NCBI RefSeq assembly: GCF_036227485.1
Contig: NZ_CP109479.1
Location: 1,240,001 to 1,304,000, forward strand
Length of the DNA stretch: 64,000 bases
Source: Streptomyces sp. NBC_01451
GTDB taxonomy: Bacteria > Actinomycetota > Actinomycetes > Streptomycetales > Streptomycetaceae
Reading direction: 5' to 3'
The notes under the pieces are model-generated. The model was not told the DNA's origin. It ran no database searches and saw only the letters and a list, made by a program, of their open reading frames with translations. Below, in pieces: positions 8,421-16,151 of the stretch (positions within the stretch are counted from its first letter, which is position 1; each line of letters opens with the position of its first letter). A program made the position numbers and the translations under genes.

Positions 8421-9239
8421 TCACGCGACCCAGTCGATCCGGCTCTTGATGTCGACCGGCGACAGGCTCCCCTTGGCCGTCACGTGGTCGCCCGACGACT
8501 CGCCGCGCAGGCGCCGGCCGATCCACGGGACCAGGTACTCGCGGGCCCAGTTGACGTCGTCGCGGCGGATCTCGAAGGTGCCCCGCGGCGGCAGCTCGGG
8601 CCAGGGCTGGTCCGGGTCGGCCGGGATCTCCAGGCCGAGGACCTGTCCCGCGCGCAGCGCCACGCGCGTGTGACCCTCGGGCGACAGATGCAGCCGGTCG
8701 CCGTCCCAGGCCCGGCGGTCCTGGATGGTCTTCAGGGACCACAGGTCGAGCACGGGACAGCCGTACCGGTCGGCGATGGCCCGCAGATGTCCGTTGTACG
8801 TGGCGATCTTGCCGCGCATGTGCTTCAGCACCGGGACGTTGCGGGTGTCGAACCCGGTCGTCACCATGACCGTGCCGACCGCCGAGGTGAGGCCGATCAC
8901 CGCTCGCTCGAAGCGCTCGGCGACCTCGTCCGGGTCGCTGCCGGGCCGGATGATGTCGTTGCCGCCCGCGCAGAAGGAGACCAGGTCCGGCGCCTGCTCC
9001 CTGGCCTGCGGAAGCTGCTCGGCCACGATCTGGTCGAGCAGCCTCCCGCGTACCGCGAGGTTCGTGTAGTCGAAGTCGCCCTCCGGGCGCCGGTCCGCGA
9101 GCAGTACCGCGAACCGGTCGGCCCAGCCGACGAACGCCCCGTCGGGGCCGGGGTCGCCAACGCCCTCGGTGAAGCTGTCCCCCACCGCCACGTACGACCC
9201 GATCACCGCTCTGCTGTCATTCTTCGAATCGTCTGCCAC
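8421..9239 (-). CDS. SGNH/GDSL-family hydrolase (esterase/lipase-like)
   Basis: The product has 272 residues and no signal peptide. It carries the SGNH blocks: block I YVAVGDSFTEGVGDP with Ser22, block II/III with NLAVRG and FCAGGNDI supplying the oxyanion Gly and Asn, and block V DRLHLSPEGH with the catalytic Asp and His near residue 180. It would hydrolyse an ester or thioester with an unknown acyl substrate. After about residue 200 the tail is rich in Trp and charged residues (DPDQPWPELPPRG). It is probably monocistronic: the LysM-peptidase gene upstream on the same strand ends 143 bp away. That gap has TTGACC and TATCTC 18 nt apart on the minus strand, a possible promoter. Confidence 0.87.
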   Translation of the reverse strand: MADDSKNDSRAVIGSYVAVGDSFTEGVGDPGPDGAFVGWADRFAVLLADRRPEGDFDYTNLAVRGRLLDQIVAEQLPQAREQAPDLVSFCAGGNDIIRPGSDPDEVAERFERAVIGLTSAVGTVMVTTGFDTRNVPVLKHMRGKIATYNGHLRAIADRYGCPVLDLWSLKTIQDRRAWDGDRLHLSPEGHTRVALRAGQVLGLEIPADPDQPWPELPPRGTFEIRRDDVNWAREYLVPWIGRRLRGESSGDHVTAKGSLSPVDIKSRIDWVA

Positions 9240-9382
9240 ATCGGCCCATGATTCACCTTCCGATGTGAGCTACGCGACCGTAGGAAGGGGTTGACTCGCG
9301 GTGAGATAAGCCACTCGTCAAGTGTTGGTCAACCCGGAATAACGGGACGACGCGACTCGTGGCCCACCTCATCGTGCGCGTG

Positions 9383-10366
9383 TCAGCCGACGGCGACGCC
9401 CTTCGAGCGGAGATACGCGACCGGGTCCACGTCGGAGCCGTAGTCCGGGGTGGTGCGGATCTCGAAGTGCAGGTGCGGCCCGGTCACGTTGCCGGTGGCA
9501 CCGGAGAGGCCGATCTGCTGCCCCTCCGTCACGCTCTGGCCCGCCGAGACGGAGAGCTGGGAGAGGTGGGCGTACTGGGCGTAGTAGCCGTCGGCGAGCT
9601 GGATGACGACCTGGTTGCCGTACGCGCCGCCCCAGCCGGCGGAGACGACGGTGCCGGCGCCGACGGCCTTGAGCGAGGTACCGGTCGGGACGACGAAGTC
9701 GACGCCCGTGTGGTAGCCGCTGGACCACATGCTGCCCGCGACGTGGTAGGCGGTGCCGATGGTGGCACCGGCCACCGGAAGCGTGAAGCCGCCCGAACTG
9801 CCGGTGTCGGCAACCTCGGTCGTCGTCGAGGTCTGGGCCGTCGCGCTCTCGGCGGCCGGCTTGGAACTCTCCGTCCGCGTGGACTTCGAGGAGGACGAGG
9901 ACTTGGCGGAGGACGAGGAAGGCGAGGAGGCCGACGCGGCCTTCTTGCCGATCGTCAGCTTCAGACCGGGGTGGATCAGACCCGGATCGGCGCCGATGGC
10001 GGTGCGGTTGTCCGAGTAGAGCTTCTGCCAGCCACCGCTGACGCTCTGCTCCTGGGCGATCTTCGAGAGGTAGTCGCCGGCCTGGACCGCGTAGGTCCTG
10101 ACACTCGACTTCTCGGCGGCGGAAGGCGCCGACGCCGCGGACTTCTCGGTTTTGGCCGTCTTGGCGGAGACGTTTTCGGCCGTTACGGACTTGGCGGTCT
10201 CCGAAAGCGTCGACACGGACTGCGTCGCGGACTCGGCCGTGGCCGCATGGGCTCCGGTGGCTCCCAGCAACGGCAGAGCGAGTGCCGCTCCGCCGGTTCC
10301 GGCGACGGCTATCGAGCGGGTGAATCGCTGGGACTTCGGACGGCGGTGCTTACCCTTCGCGGGCAT
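9383..10366 (-). CDS. secreted LysM and M23 cell-wall endopeptidase
   Basis: The 327-residue precursor has a basic N-terminus, a hydrophobic stretch and an AHA-A signal-peptidase site near residue 42. An Ala/Ser/Lys-rich spacer leads to a LysM domain (about residues 90-138, YAVQAGDYLSKIAQEQ, binding peptidoglycan), a serine-rich linker (140-190), and a C-terminal M23 domain (about 205-320) with zinc ligands in YHTGVDF and the terminal HLHFEI. Enzymes of this type cut peptide cross-links of peptidoglycan during growth or germination. The gene is preceded by a ydaO-type riboswitch, which implies that c-di-AMP turns it off. It is monocistronic and the mature protein acts outside the membrane. 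Confidence 0.93.
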   Translation of the reverse strand: MPAKGKHRRPKSQRFTRSIAVAGTGGAALALPLLGATGAHAATAESATQSVSTLSETAKSVTAENVSAKTAKTEKSAASAPSAAEKSSVRTYAVQAGDYLSKIAQEQSVSGGWQKLYSDNRTAIGADPGLIHPGLKLTIGKKAASASSPSSSSAKSSSSSKSTRTESSKPAAESATAQTSTTTEVADTGSSGGFTLPVAGATIGTAYHVAGSMWSSGYHTGVDFVVPTGTSLKAVGAGTVVSAGWGGAYGNQVVIQLADGYYAQYAHLSQLSVSAGQSVTEGQQIGLSGATGNVTGPHLHFEIRTTPDYGSDVDPVAYLRSKGVAVG

Positions 10367-10376
10367 GGCGAATTCC

Positions 10377-10560
10377 TTCTCCGTCGCCTGCGAGGTGAGC
10401 TGTCGGGTGCGGACTGGAGATGTCCGGCCACGCCTGAACGTGACTTAACCCCAAGCCTGTTCCAGAGACCGGAACAGGCGTTCTACCTGTGGGTCCCCCG
10501 CTCCTGCCGTTCTCGGGTGTTCGATGCGGGCTCCGGGCGGCGGCAGGATTGGGCGTCCGT
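10377..10560 (-). promoter_or_regulatory. ydaO/yuaA-type c-di-AMP riboswitch
   Basis: The untranslated leader of the LysM-M23 gene, read on the minus strand, contains the conserved blocks I know from actinobacterial ydaO riboswitches. These are CGCCCAATCCTGCCG (about 10555-10541), GGAGCGGGGGACCCACAGGT (about 10508-10489), a hairpin CCTGTTCC-GGTCTCT-GGAACAGG, then CTTGGGGTTAAGTCACG (about 10457-10440), CCGGACATCTC and CCCGACAGCTCACCTCGC. It ends about 10-20 nt before the ATG. Control of cell-wall hydrolases by this element is established in Streptomyces and Bacillus. The exact limits are approximate. Confidence 0.85.
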
Positions 10561-10832
10561 CCGGATTGGTGGCGAACGTAAGCGACCAGGACGCACCGGA
10601 ACAAGCCTCAAGTTCCCTGTGTACGGATTTCCTGTGATCCTCCCCAGAATTCCCGGTCACTGTCCGTGAATTCCGGATCTCTCAATCCCTGGAACTCCCT
10701 TGAAGCACACCGAAATTACGTGAACATGACGGCGACTCAGGGTCACGGATATGACCCTGCTCACGCACTGGATTCACAGCAACCCTCATTTCCTTGCGAG
10801 TTGGAATGAAGGCGCCATAACGGACAGAAGAA
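10561..10832. other. intergenic: promoter region of the LysM gene and 3' flank of the alpha-galactosidase
   Basis: No coding frame here has protein-like composition. The local AT content is higher (about 10660-10840) than elsewhere, as expected for promoter DNA feeding the minus-strand riboswitch transcript. I could not fix a single -35/-10 pair. Confidence 0.4.
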
Positions 10833-12929
10833 TCAGATCCGACGAAGTCGGAAAACCGCCGCTTCGAGGTCACCCTTCAGCCCGGTCCGCAGGCCACGAT
10901 GCAGGAGCACGGCCCCACGGTGGATTTCACCCGTTTCACGGCATTCATAGGTCGCCGCCGGGTCGAGGCCGCGCAACCGCAGCGCCGGGACCGGTTCCCC
11001 GTAGTGCTGCGCCTGGAGCCAGGCGAGGACGACGGTCTCGTCCCCGAGCACGTACTGCACCGCGCTCAGCCCGCCGGTGGGGCGCCGCAGCCGGTAGAGG
11101 TCGCCGCGCTGCACGACGGGCCGGATCTCCTTGTAGAGCCCCACCCACTCCCCCGCCTCGGCCAGCTCCTCCTCCGTCCACTTCGTGAGGTCGCCGCCGA
11201 CACCGAGCACTCCGGCCATCGCGCTCACGAACCGGAACCGCAACGAGCTCACCCGGCCGTTGAGCTGGGTGTTCGGGCTGTCCGTGACCCAGGCCGCCAT
11301 GACCCGCGCCGGATGGATCTGACTGAAGCCCTCCTGGATGGCGAGCCGGTCCAGCGGGTCGGTGTTGTCGGAGGTCCACACCTGGTCCGTACGAGCGAGG
11401 ACACCGAGGTCGATCCGGCCTCCGCCGCCCGAGCAGGACTCGAAGGCGACGTTCGGATGGGCCTCCCGCAACCGGTCCAGCAGGGCGTACAGCCCGTGCA
11501 CGTGGTCGACCCAGAGACGCTGCGGGTAGTCCTCACCGGGCCAGCCGGCGTCGGTGAAGCAGCGGTTGAAGTCCCACTTCACATAGTCGATCGGGGCGCT
11601 GGAGAGCATCCCGTCGAGCTGCTCCCAGAGGTACTCGCGGACATCGTCGCGCGCGAGGTTCAGTACGAGCTGGTTGCGGAACTCCGTCCGCTTCCGTCCC
11701 GGCTGGAACTGCACCCAGTCGGGGTGCGCGCGGTACAGGTCACTGTCCGGATTGACCATCTCGGGCTCGACCCAGATGCCGAACTGCATCCCCAGGGCGT
11801 GCACGTACTCGGCGAGCGGCTTCAGGCCCGCCGGGAAGCGGTCCGGGTTGGGCGTCCAGTCGCCGAGCCCGGCCCGGTCGCTGGTACGGGCCCCGAACCA
11901 GCCGTCGTCCACGACGAACAGTTCGACGCCGATCGCGGCGGCCCGCCGGGCCAGCGTCCCCTGCTGCTCCTCGGAGATGTCGAACTCCGTGGCCTCCCAG
12001 GAGTTGTAGAGCACGGGCCGGTCCCGGTCCGCGTCCGGGACGACGAACGCGCGCTGGTACGCGTGCCATGCCCGGCTCGCCCCGCCGTGCCCCAGGTCGG
12101 TCCACAGCCCCGCGAAGACGGGCGTGGTGAAGGACTCGCCCGCCGCAAGGCGCAGCAGGCCCGAGTCGTCGTATCCGGCGCCGCCGGTGACCTGCACGCG
12201 CGCGTCGGGCAGTTGGGCGACGGCGATCCGCCAGGAGCCCGACCAGCCGAGCGCGCACGCGTACACCTCGCCGCGCTCCTCGGTCGCGTCGGTGTCGAGC
12301 GCCACCCAGGGCAGGTGCTGGTGCCCGGTGTGACCGCGCCGGCTGCCGATGACCTTCTCACCGTAGGTGAGGTCCGTTCTCACGAGCCGGGACTCGGCGG
12401 CCCAGCGTCCGTGCAGCTGGGAGAGACGCCAGCCGTCGCGTTCGGGGAGCGTCCAGGTGGCGGAGTCCGCGCGGAGCAGCTCCAGCGGGCCGGTTCCGGC
12501 GGGCCCGTCATGGGTGAGGGTCACCCAGCGCTCCACGACGTCGTGGCGCATCCGGTAGTGGAGCGTGATCACCAGCCCCGCGTCACGGAACCTCAGCCGC
12601 AGCTCGTCACCCCCGGCGCCGCCCTCGGTCTCGTACGCCTCGAAGCGCCACTCGGTGCCCCGGCGCTCGTCGGTCCGCACGGACAGCGCGGGCCTGACGA
12701 AACGGGGGCCGCCCTCCACCGGGTACTCCTCGTGGCCGTCGAGCGGCGCCTCGAAGGGCCAGTAGTCGGGCAGCGGACGGACGGCGAGCGCCTCCGCGTC
12801 GGCGAGTGCGATCCGGGGACCCCAGTGCAGGTGCAGCAGTTCGTCGTCCTCGGTGAGATGGACGCCGTAACTGCTGGTGGGCCCCGAGAGGAGCCATGTA
12901 CGACCGGTTCCGGCAATTTCCAGCATCAT
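10833..12929 (-). CDS. alpha-galactosidase, glycoside hydrolase family 36
   Basis: The start chosen is ATG 12929 (MMLEIAG), preceded by GGGGA; in-frame codons upstream to 12959 lack a ribosome site. The 698-residue cytoplasmic enzyme has the GH36 N-terminal beta-sandwich (to about residue 290), a TIM barrel and a short C-terminal beta domain. Retaining-mechanism residues are visible: the nucleophile Asp in YVKWDFNR (about 452) and the acid/base Asp in WTSDNTDPLDR (about 520). Also typical are FVVDDGWFG, FGIWVEPEMVNPDSDLY and FESCSGGGGRID. It removes alpha-linked galactose from melibiose, raffinose or galactomannan fragments, probably after import. No transporter or sugar regulator is adjacent. 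It is divergent from the phosphatase gene with 167 bp between. Confidence 0.92.
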   Translation of the reverse strand: MMLEIAGTGRTWLLSGPTSSYGVHLTEDDELLHLHWGPRIALADAEALAVRPLPDYWPFEAPLDGHEEYPVEGGPRFVRPALSVRTDERRGTEWRFEAYETEGGAGGDELRLRFRDAGLVITLHYRMRHDVVERWVTLTHDGPAGTGPLELLRADSATWTLPERDGWRLSQLHGRWAAESRLVRTDLTYGEKVIGSRRGHTGHQHLPWVALDTDATEERGEVYACALGWSGSWRIAVAQLPDARVQVTGGAGYDDSGLLRLAAGESFTTPVFAGLWTDLGHGGASRAWHAYQRAFVVPDADRDRPVLYNSWEATEFDISEEQQGTLARRAAAIGVELFVVDDGWFGARTSDRAGLGDWTPNPDRFPAGLKPLAEYVHALGMQFGIWVEPEMVNPDSDLYRAHPDWVQFQPGRKRTEFRNQLVLNLARDDVREYLWEQLDGMLSSAPIDYVKWDFNRCFTDAGWPGEDYPQRLWVDHVHGLYALLDRLREAHPNVAFESCSGGGGRIDLGVLARTDQVWTSDNTDPLDRLAIQEGFSQIHPARVMAAWVTDSPNTQLNGRVSSLRFRFVSAMAGVLGVGGDLTKWTEEELAEAGEWVGLYKEIRPVVQRGDLYRLRRPTGGLSAVQYVLGDETVVLAWLQAQHYGEPVPALRLRGLDPAATYECRETGEIHRGAVLLHRGLRTGLKGDLEAAVFRLRRI

Positions 12930-13096
12930 GTCCCCACAGATCCGAACAGGCACGCCCAAGCATCAACATCATCAGCGCCACGGGCCGGGACGGCAACGCC
13001 TGTGGAAAACTCATTGGCCTGCCCACCCATGTCGTATCGTCGAAGCGCGCCCGTCGACGAGCAGCGTCCGCGGGGCGGTGTGGGAGGGGAACCCTC

Positions 13097-13894
13097 GTGA
13101 CGCAGCAGGTCCCGTCGACCGAACCCGAGCTGGGCGGTGTACGAAACTTTCGTGACGTGGGCGGACTGCCGACGGTGGACGGGCGACGCGTGGCGTACGG
13201 ACGGCTGTTCCGCAGCGGCCATCTCGCCCACGCGACCGACCAGGACGCGGCCTTCCTCGGCTCCCTCGGGCTGCACACGATCTTCGACTTCCGCAACGCG
13301 GCGGACATCGGCCTGGAGGGGCCGGACATCGAGCTGCCGGGCGTGCGCAACGTGAACATCCCGCTGTCCGACCCGGCTCACGGCGCGGAGTTCTGGAAGA
13401 TGGTCCGGGACGGCGATCTCGACGAGCTGCGCAGCCTGCTGGCGGACGGCAAGGCCGAGCAGCGGATGATCAGCTCCTATCGCGAGATCGTCAGGGACCG
13501 CACGGCCGAGCACTCCCGGATGATCCACGCGCTGGCGGAGGACAGCGTCCCGGCCCTGATGCACTGCGCGGCCGGCAAGGACCGCGCGGGTCTGTCCATC
13601 GCGGTGACACTGCTCGCCGTCGGGGTGGAGCGCGACGCGATCGTGGCGGACTACATGGAGTCGAACGCGGAGCACCGCCGTTACAAGGTGCGTCGCAGCG
13701 GCTCCGCGGCCAAGGCCTACAGCTCCGAGGTCCTGGAACTGCTCAACCCGCTCTTCGGCACCCGTCCCGAGTATCTGATGGCGGCCGTGGAGACCGCCGA
13801 GGAGACCTGGGGCAGCGTCGACAGCTATCTGGAACAGGGACTGGGCGTCACGCCCGAGCTGCGGGAGCGGCTGCGCGAGCGGTTCCTCGACTGA
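13097..13894 (+). CDS. tyrosine-protein phosphatase, IphP/DSP-like
   Basis: The 265-residue protein starts at GTG 13097, with GGGAGGGGA just upstream. It has the typical N-terminal LGGVRNFRDVGGL block and YGRLFRSGHL, and the active-site P-loop HCAAGKDRAG (Cys near residue 156, CX5R satisfied with C-AAGKD-R). A helical C-terminal part follows. Members of this family dephosphorylate phosphotyrosine or act on phosphoinositides; the substrate here is unknown. No signal peptide is seen. Its 3' end converges on the small membrane protein gene at 13914. Confidence 0.88.
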   Translation: MTQQVPSTEPELGGVRNFRDVGGLPTVDGRRVAYGRLFRSGHLAHATDQDAAFLGSLGLHTIFDFRNAADIGLEGPDIELPGVRNVNIPLSDPAHGAEFWKMVRDGDLDELRSLLADGKAEQRMISSYREIVRDRTAEHSRMIHALAEDSVPALMHCAAGKDRAGLSIAVTLLAVGVERDAIVADYMESNAEHRRYKVRRSGSAAKAYSSEVLELLNPLFGTRPEYLMAAVETAEETWGSVDSYLEQGLGVTPELRERLRERFLD

Positions 13895-13913
13895 CCCGGC
13901 CGGCCTGGAAGCG

Positions 13914-14036
13914 CTACTGCTTCGCGCCCACCTCGAAAAGCAGGTAGATGAAGCCGGCGAAGAGGTGTCCGACCGCGATGTAGATGATCAGGCGGACCCA
14001 CAGGGCTCGCGGGAACTTGTCCTCCATGTCGGTCAT
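13914..14036 (-). CDS. 40-residue single-span membrane protein (DUF6126-like)
   Basis: The sequence starts MTDMEDKFPRALWVRLIIYI and then has one hydrophobic helix through GHLFAGFIYLLFEVG. Its ATG (14036-14034) overlaps the TGA of the upstream XRE-cupin regulator (14035-14033), so the two are translationally coupled. Small proteins of this kind next to XRE-cupin regulators are known in Streptomyces as DUF6126, with no function assigned. It is too short for most gene callers. The coupling suggests that the regulator controls, or works with, this peptide. Confidence 0.75.
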   Translation of the reverse strand: MTDMEDKFPRALWVRLIIYIAVGHLFAGFIYLLFEVGAKQ

Positions 14037-14647
14037 GGCGTCACTCCGGTGGTCGGGCCGATACAGAGACCGGCGGTGGGGCTCTGCAGCAGGGTGTGGA
14101 CGAAGAGCAGGTCGGTGCCGTCGCGGCCGTCGGCGGCGAGGCGGTGCGGGGTCAGCGAGTCGAAGTGCGCGCTGTCGCCGGGCGCGAGGACGTGCGCGGT
14201 GTCGCCCAGGCTCAGCCGCAGCCGCCCCTTGAGGACGTACAGCCACTCCTCGCCGGGGTGGACGCGCACGATGTCGCCCTGCGCGCCGTGCGGCACATGG
14301 ACGCGCAGGGCCTGCATTCCGCGTCCGGGCGCGCCGGCCTGCCAGTAGGACCAGCCGCCCGCGGCCGTCGGTTCCATGTCGGTGGCGCGCACGATGGCGT
14401 CCCGGTCGGCGACGGTCTCACCGAGCAGTTCGGAGACCGTCGTACCGTAGATACGGGCGAGCCCGAGCAGCATCGGCAGGGAGGGCTGGCGCTGCCCGGT
14501 CTCCAGGCGGGAGAGGTGGGCGGGCGACAGCCCGGCGGACCGGGCCGCGGCCTCCAGCGTGAGGGAGGCACGGCGGCGCAGCGCCCGAAGCTGCGGTGCG
14601 ACGACGGCCTGGTCCTCGACCGGCACGGGCTCTTCGGGAAGGCTCAT
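14033..14647 (-). CDS. XRE-family regulator with C-terminal cupin domain
   Basis: This 204-residue protein has a helix-turn-helix (residues 15-70; LRALRRRASLTLEAAARSAG, then LSPAHLSRLETGQRQPSLPM) and a cupin barrel (about 105-180; HPGEEWLYVLKG, LAPGDSAHFDSLTPHR). This architecture is typical of small-molecule-responsive repressors such as the PuuR/SutR type, in which the cupin senses the ligand. The start is ATG 14647. A pair of palindromes lies 20-56 bp upstream, the best candidate operator for autoregulation. It is followed by, and overlaps, the 40-residue membrane protein. Confidence 0.9.
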   Translation of the reverse strand: MSLPEEPVPVEDQAVVAPQLRALRRRASLTLEAAARSAGLSPAHLSRLETGQRQPSLPMLLGLARIYGTTVSELLGETVADRDAIVRATDMEPTAAGGWSYWQAGAPGRGMQALRVHVPHGAQGDIVRVHPGEEWLYVLKGRLRLSLGDTAHVLAPGDSAHFDSLTPHRLAADGRDGTDLLFVHTLLQSPTAGLCIGPTTGVTP

Positions 14648-14666
14648 GCCTCCATTCAGCCGCAGC

Positions 14667-14703
14667 TTTGCCTCCGGGGCAAATCTCTTGCCTCAGAGGC
14701 AAA
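14667..14703. promoter_or_regulatory. double palindromic operator upstream of the XRE-cupin gene
   Basis: Two related inverted repeats lie 21 bp apart start to start: TTTGCCTCCGGGGCAAA (14667-14683) and TTGCCTCAGAGGCAA (14688-14702, a perfect 7-bp arm palindrome). The shared half site is TTGCCTC. Centre spacing of about 20 bp puts both on one face of the helix, as expected for cooperative binding of two repressor dimers. They sit where the minus-strand promoter should be. Confidence 0.65.
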
Positions 14704-14741
14704 ACCCGAAAGGCTCCGCCCCGAATCCCGCCCCCCTCGCC

Positions 14742-16151
14742 CTACCTGTTGGCCACCGCCTGCTTGACCAACGTCTTCCCGAAGTCCCACATCAGCCCGC
14801 TCCCGCTGTGCGCGTCGTCCATCACGGCGGTGAAGGCGTCCACGAAACGGTCCACCTCCCGCTCGCCCACGACCAGCGGCGGAATCAGCTTGATCACTTC
14901 CAGGTGGTCTCCGGAGACCTGGGTCAGGATCCGGTGCCGCTGCAGCAGCGGTACGACGACCATCTGGGCGAACAGCCCCTTGCGGGCGGCCTGGAGCATC
15001 GTCCAACGGCTGCGCAGCTTCAGCGACTTGGGCTTCCCGAACTCGATGCCGATCATCAGACCCCGGCCGCGTACGTCGGCCAGCAGCTCGTACTTGTCGA
15101 CGAGCGCCGCGAGCCGGGACTTCAACTGGTCCCCCGTGGCTCGGGCGTTGGCCACGATCTGCTCGTTCTCCATCACCGACAGCACGGCGAGCCCCGCCGC
15201 CATGGCCTGGGCGTTGCCCCCGAAGCTGGCCGAGTGCACGAGAACGCGGTCGATCGACGAGTACACCTTCTTGAAGATCCACTCCTTGCCGATCGTGGCG
15301 CCCACGGGCACATATCCGCCGGACAGCGCCTTCGCCACGCACACCAGGTCGGGCTCGACCCCGTCCTCGTGCTGATAGGCGTAGAAGTCACCGGTCCGCC
15401 CGAGGCCGGTCTGCACCTCGTCCGCGATGAGCAGCGCCTTGTGCCTGTGCAGCAGCTCCTGGGCGGCGCGCAGATATCCGGGAGGCGTCTCGTGCACGCC
15501 CTTGCCCTGGATCGGCTCGACGATCAGGGCGGCCACATCGCCCTTCTTCAACTCCCGCGCCAGGGCGTCGAGATCGCCGAGCGGTACGGCGGTGTCGGGC
15601 AGCAGCGGGGCGAAGCCGTCCCGGAAGCCGTCCTCGCCGTTGACGGAGAGGGACCCGGTGGTCAGGCCGTGGAAAGCGTGCGCGCAGTACAGGACGCGCG
15701 GTTTCCCGGTGGCGTACCGGGCGAACTTGAGCGCGGTCTCCACCGCCTCCGTGCCGCTGTTGCCGAAGAACACCCGGTCCAGGTGCGGACTGTGGGTGAG
15801 GAGCCGCTCCGCGAGCAGCCCGGGCAGTGGCTGGCAGTCGAAGCGGGTGAGGTCGGCGAGCCGGGCGTCGAGGACGTCGTGCAGCGCCTTGCGGACCACG
15901 GGATGATGACGACCGAGGCCCATCACCCCGAACCCGGCGAGCATGTCGAGGTAGTCGTCGCCGTCCGCGTCCCAGAAGTACGCTCCCTCGGCCCGCTCGT
16001 AGACCTTGTCGAAGCCGATGGTGTGCAGCATGCGCGGGAGCTGGTGGTTGAGATGCCTGCTGTGCAGCTCGTAGCGTTCGGCGCCGCGCTCGGCGAGCAG
16101 CGCGCCGAGGTCGAACTCCCCCGCCGGGGAGCCGGGTTCAGCGGTTGTCAT
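14742..16151 (-). CDS. class III aminotransferase of the hopanoid operon
   Basis: The 469-residue PLP enzyme starts at ATG 16151, overlapping the dxs stop codon by ATGA. The fold-type I landmarks are present: [35 protein letters not shown], the PLP-phenol Asp in [15 protein letters not shown], and the Schiff-base lysine in AKALSGG (Lys274). It resembles acetylornithine/ornithine aminotransferases. As the last gene of the hopanoid operon it most likely converts ribosylhopane (or its aldehyde form) to aminobacteriohopanetriol, the role of HpnO in other bacteria. That substrate is inferred from position. An N-terminal extension of about 25 residues precedes the core. Confidence 0.88.
   Translation of the reverse strand: MTTAEPGSPAGEFDLGALLAERGAERYELHSRHLNHQLPRMLHTIGFDKVYERAEGAYFWDADGDDYLDMLAGFGVMGLGRHHPVVRKALHDVLDARLADLTRFDCQPLPGLLAERLLTHSPHLDRVFFGNSGTEAVETALKFARYATGKPRVLYCAHAFHGLTTGSLSVNGEDGFRDGFAPLLPDTAVPLGDLDALARELKKGDVAALIVEPIQGKGVHETPPGYLRAAQELLHRHKALLIADEVQTGLGRTGDFYAYQHEDGVEPDLVCVAKALSGGYVPVGATIGKEWIFKKVYSSIDRVLVHSASFGGNAQAMAAGLAVLSVMENEQIVANARATGDQLKSRLAALVDKYELLADVRGRGLMIGIEFGKPKSLKLRSRWTMLQAARKGLFAQMVVVPLLQRHRILTQVSGDHLEVIKLIPPLVVGEREVDRFVDAFTAVMDDAHSGSGLMWDFGKTLVKQAVANR

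Noticed and set aside
10899..13100. 733-codon plus-strand frame opposite the alpha-galactosidase
   Set aside because: Antisense open frames are common in high-GC genes; composition is Val/Arg/Gly-biased and no motif is present.
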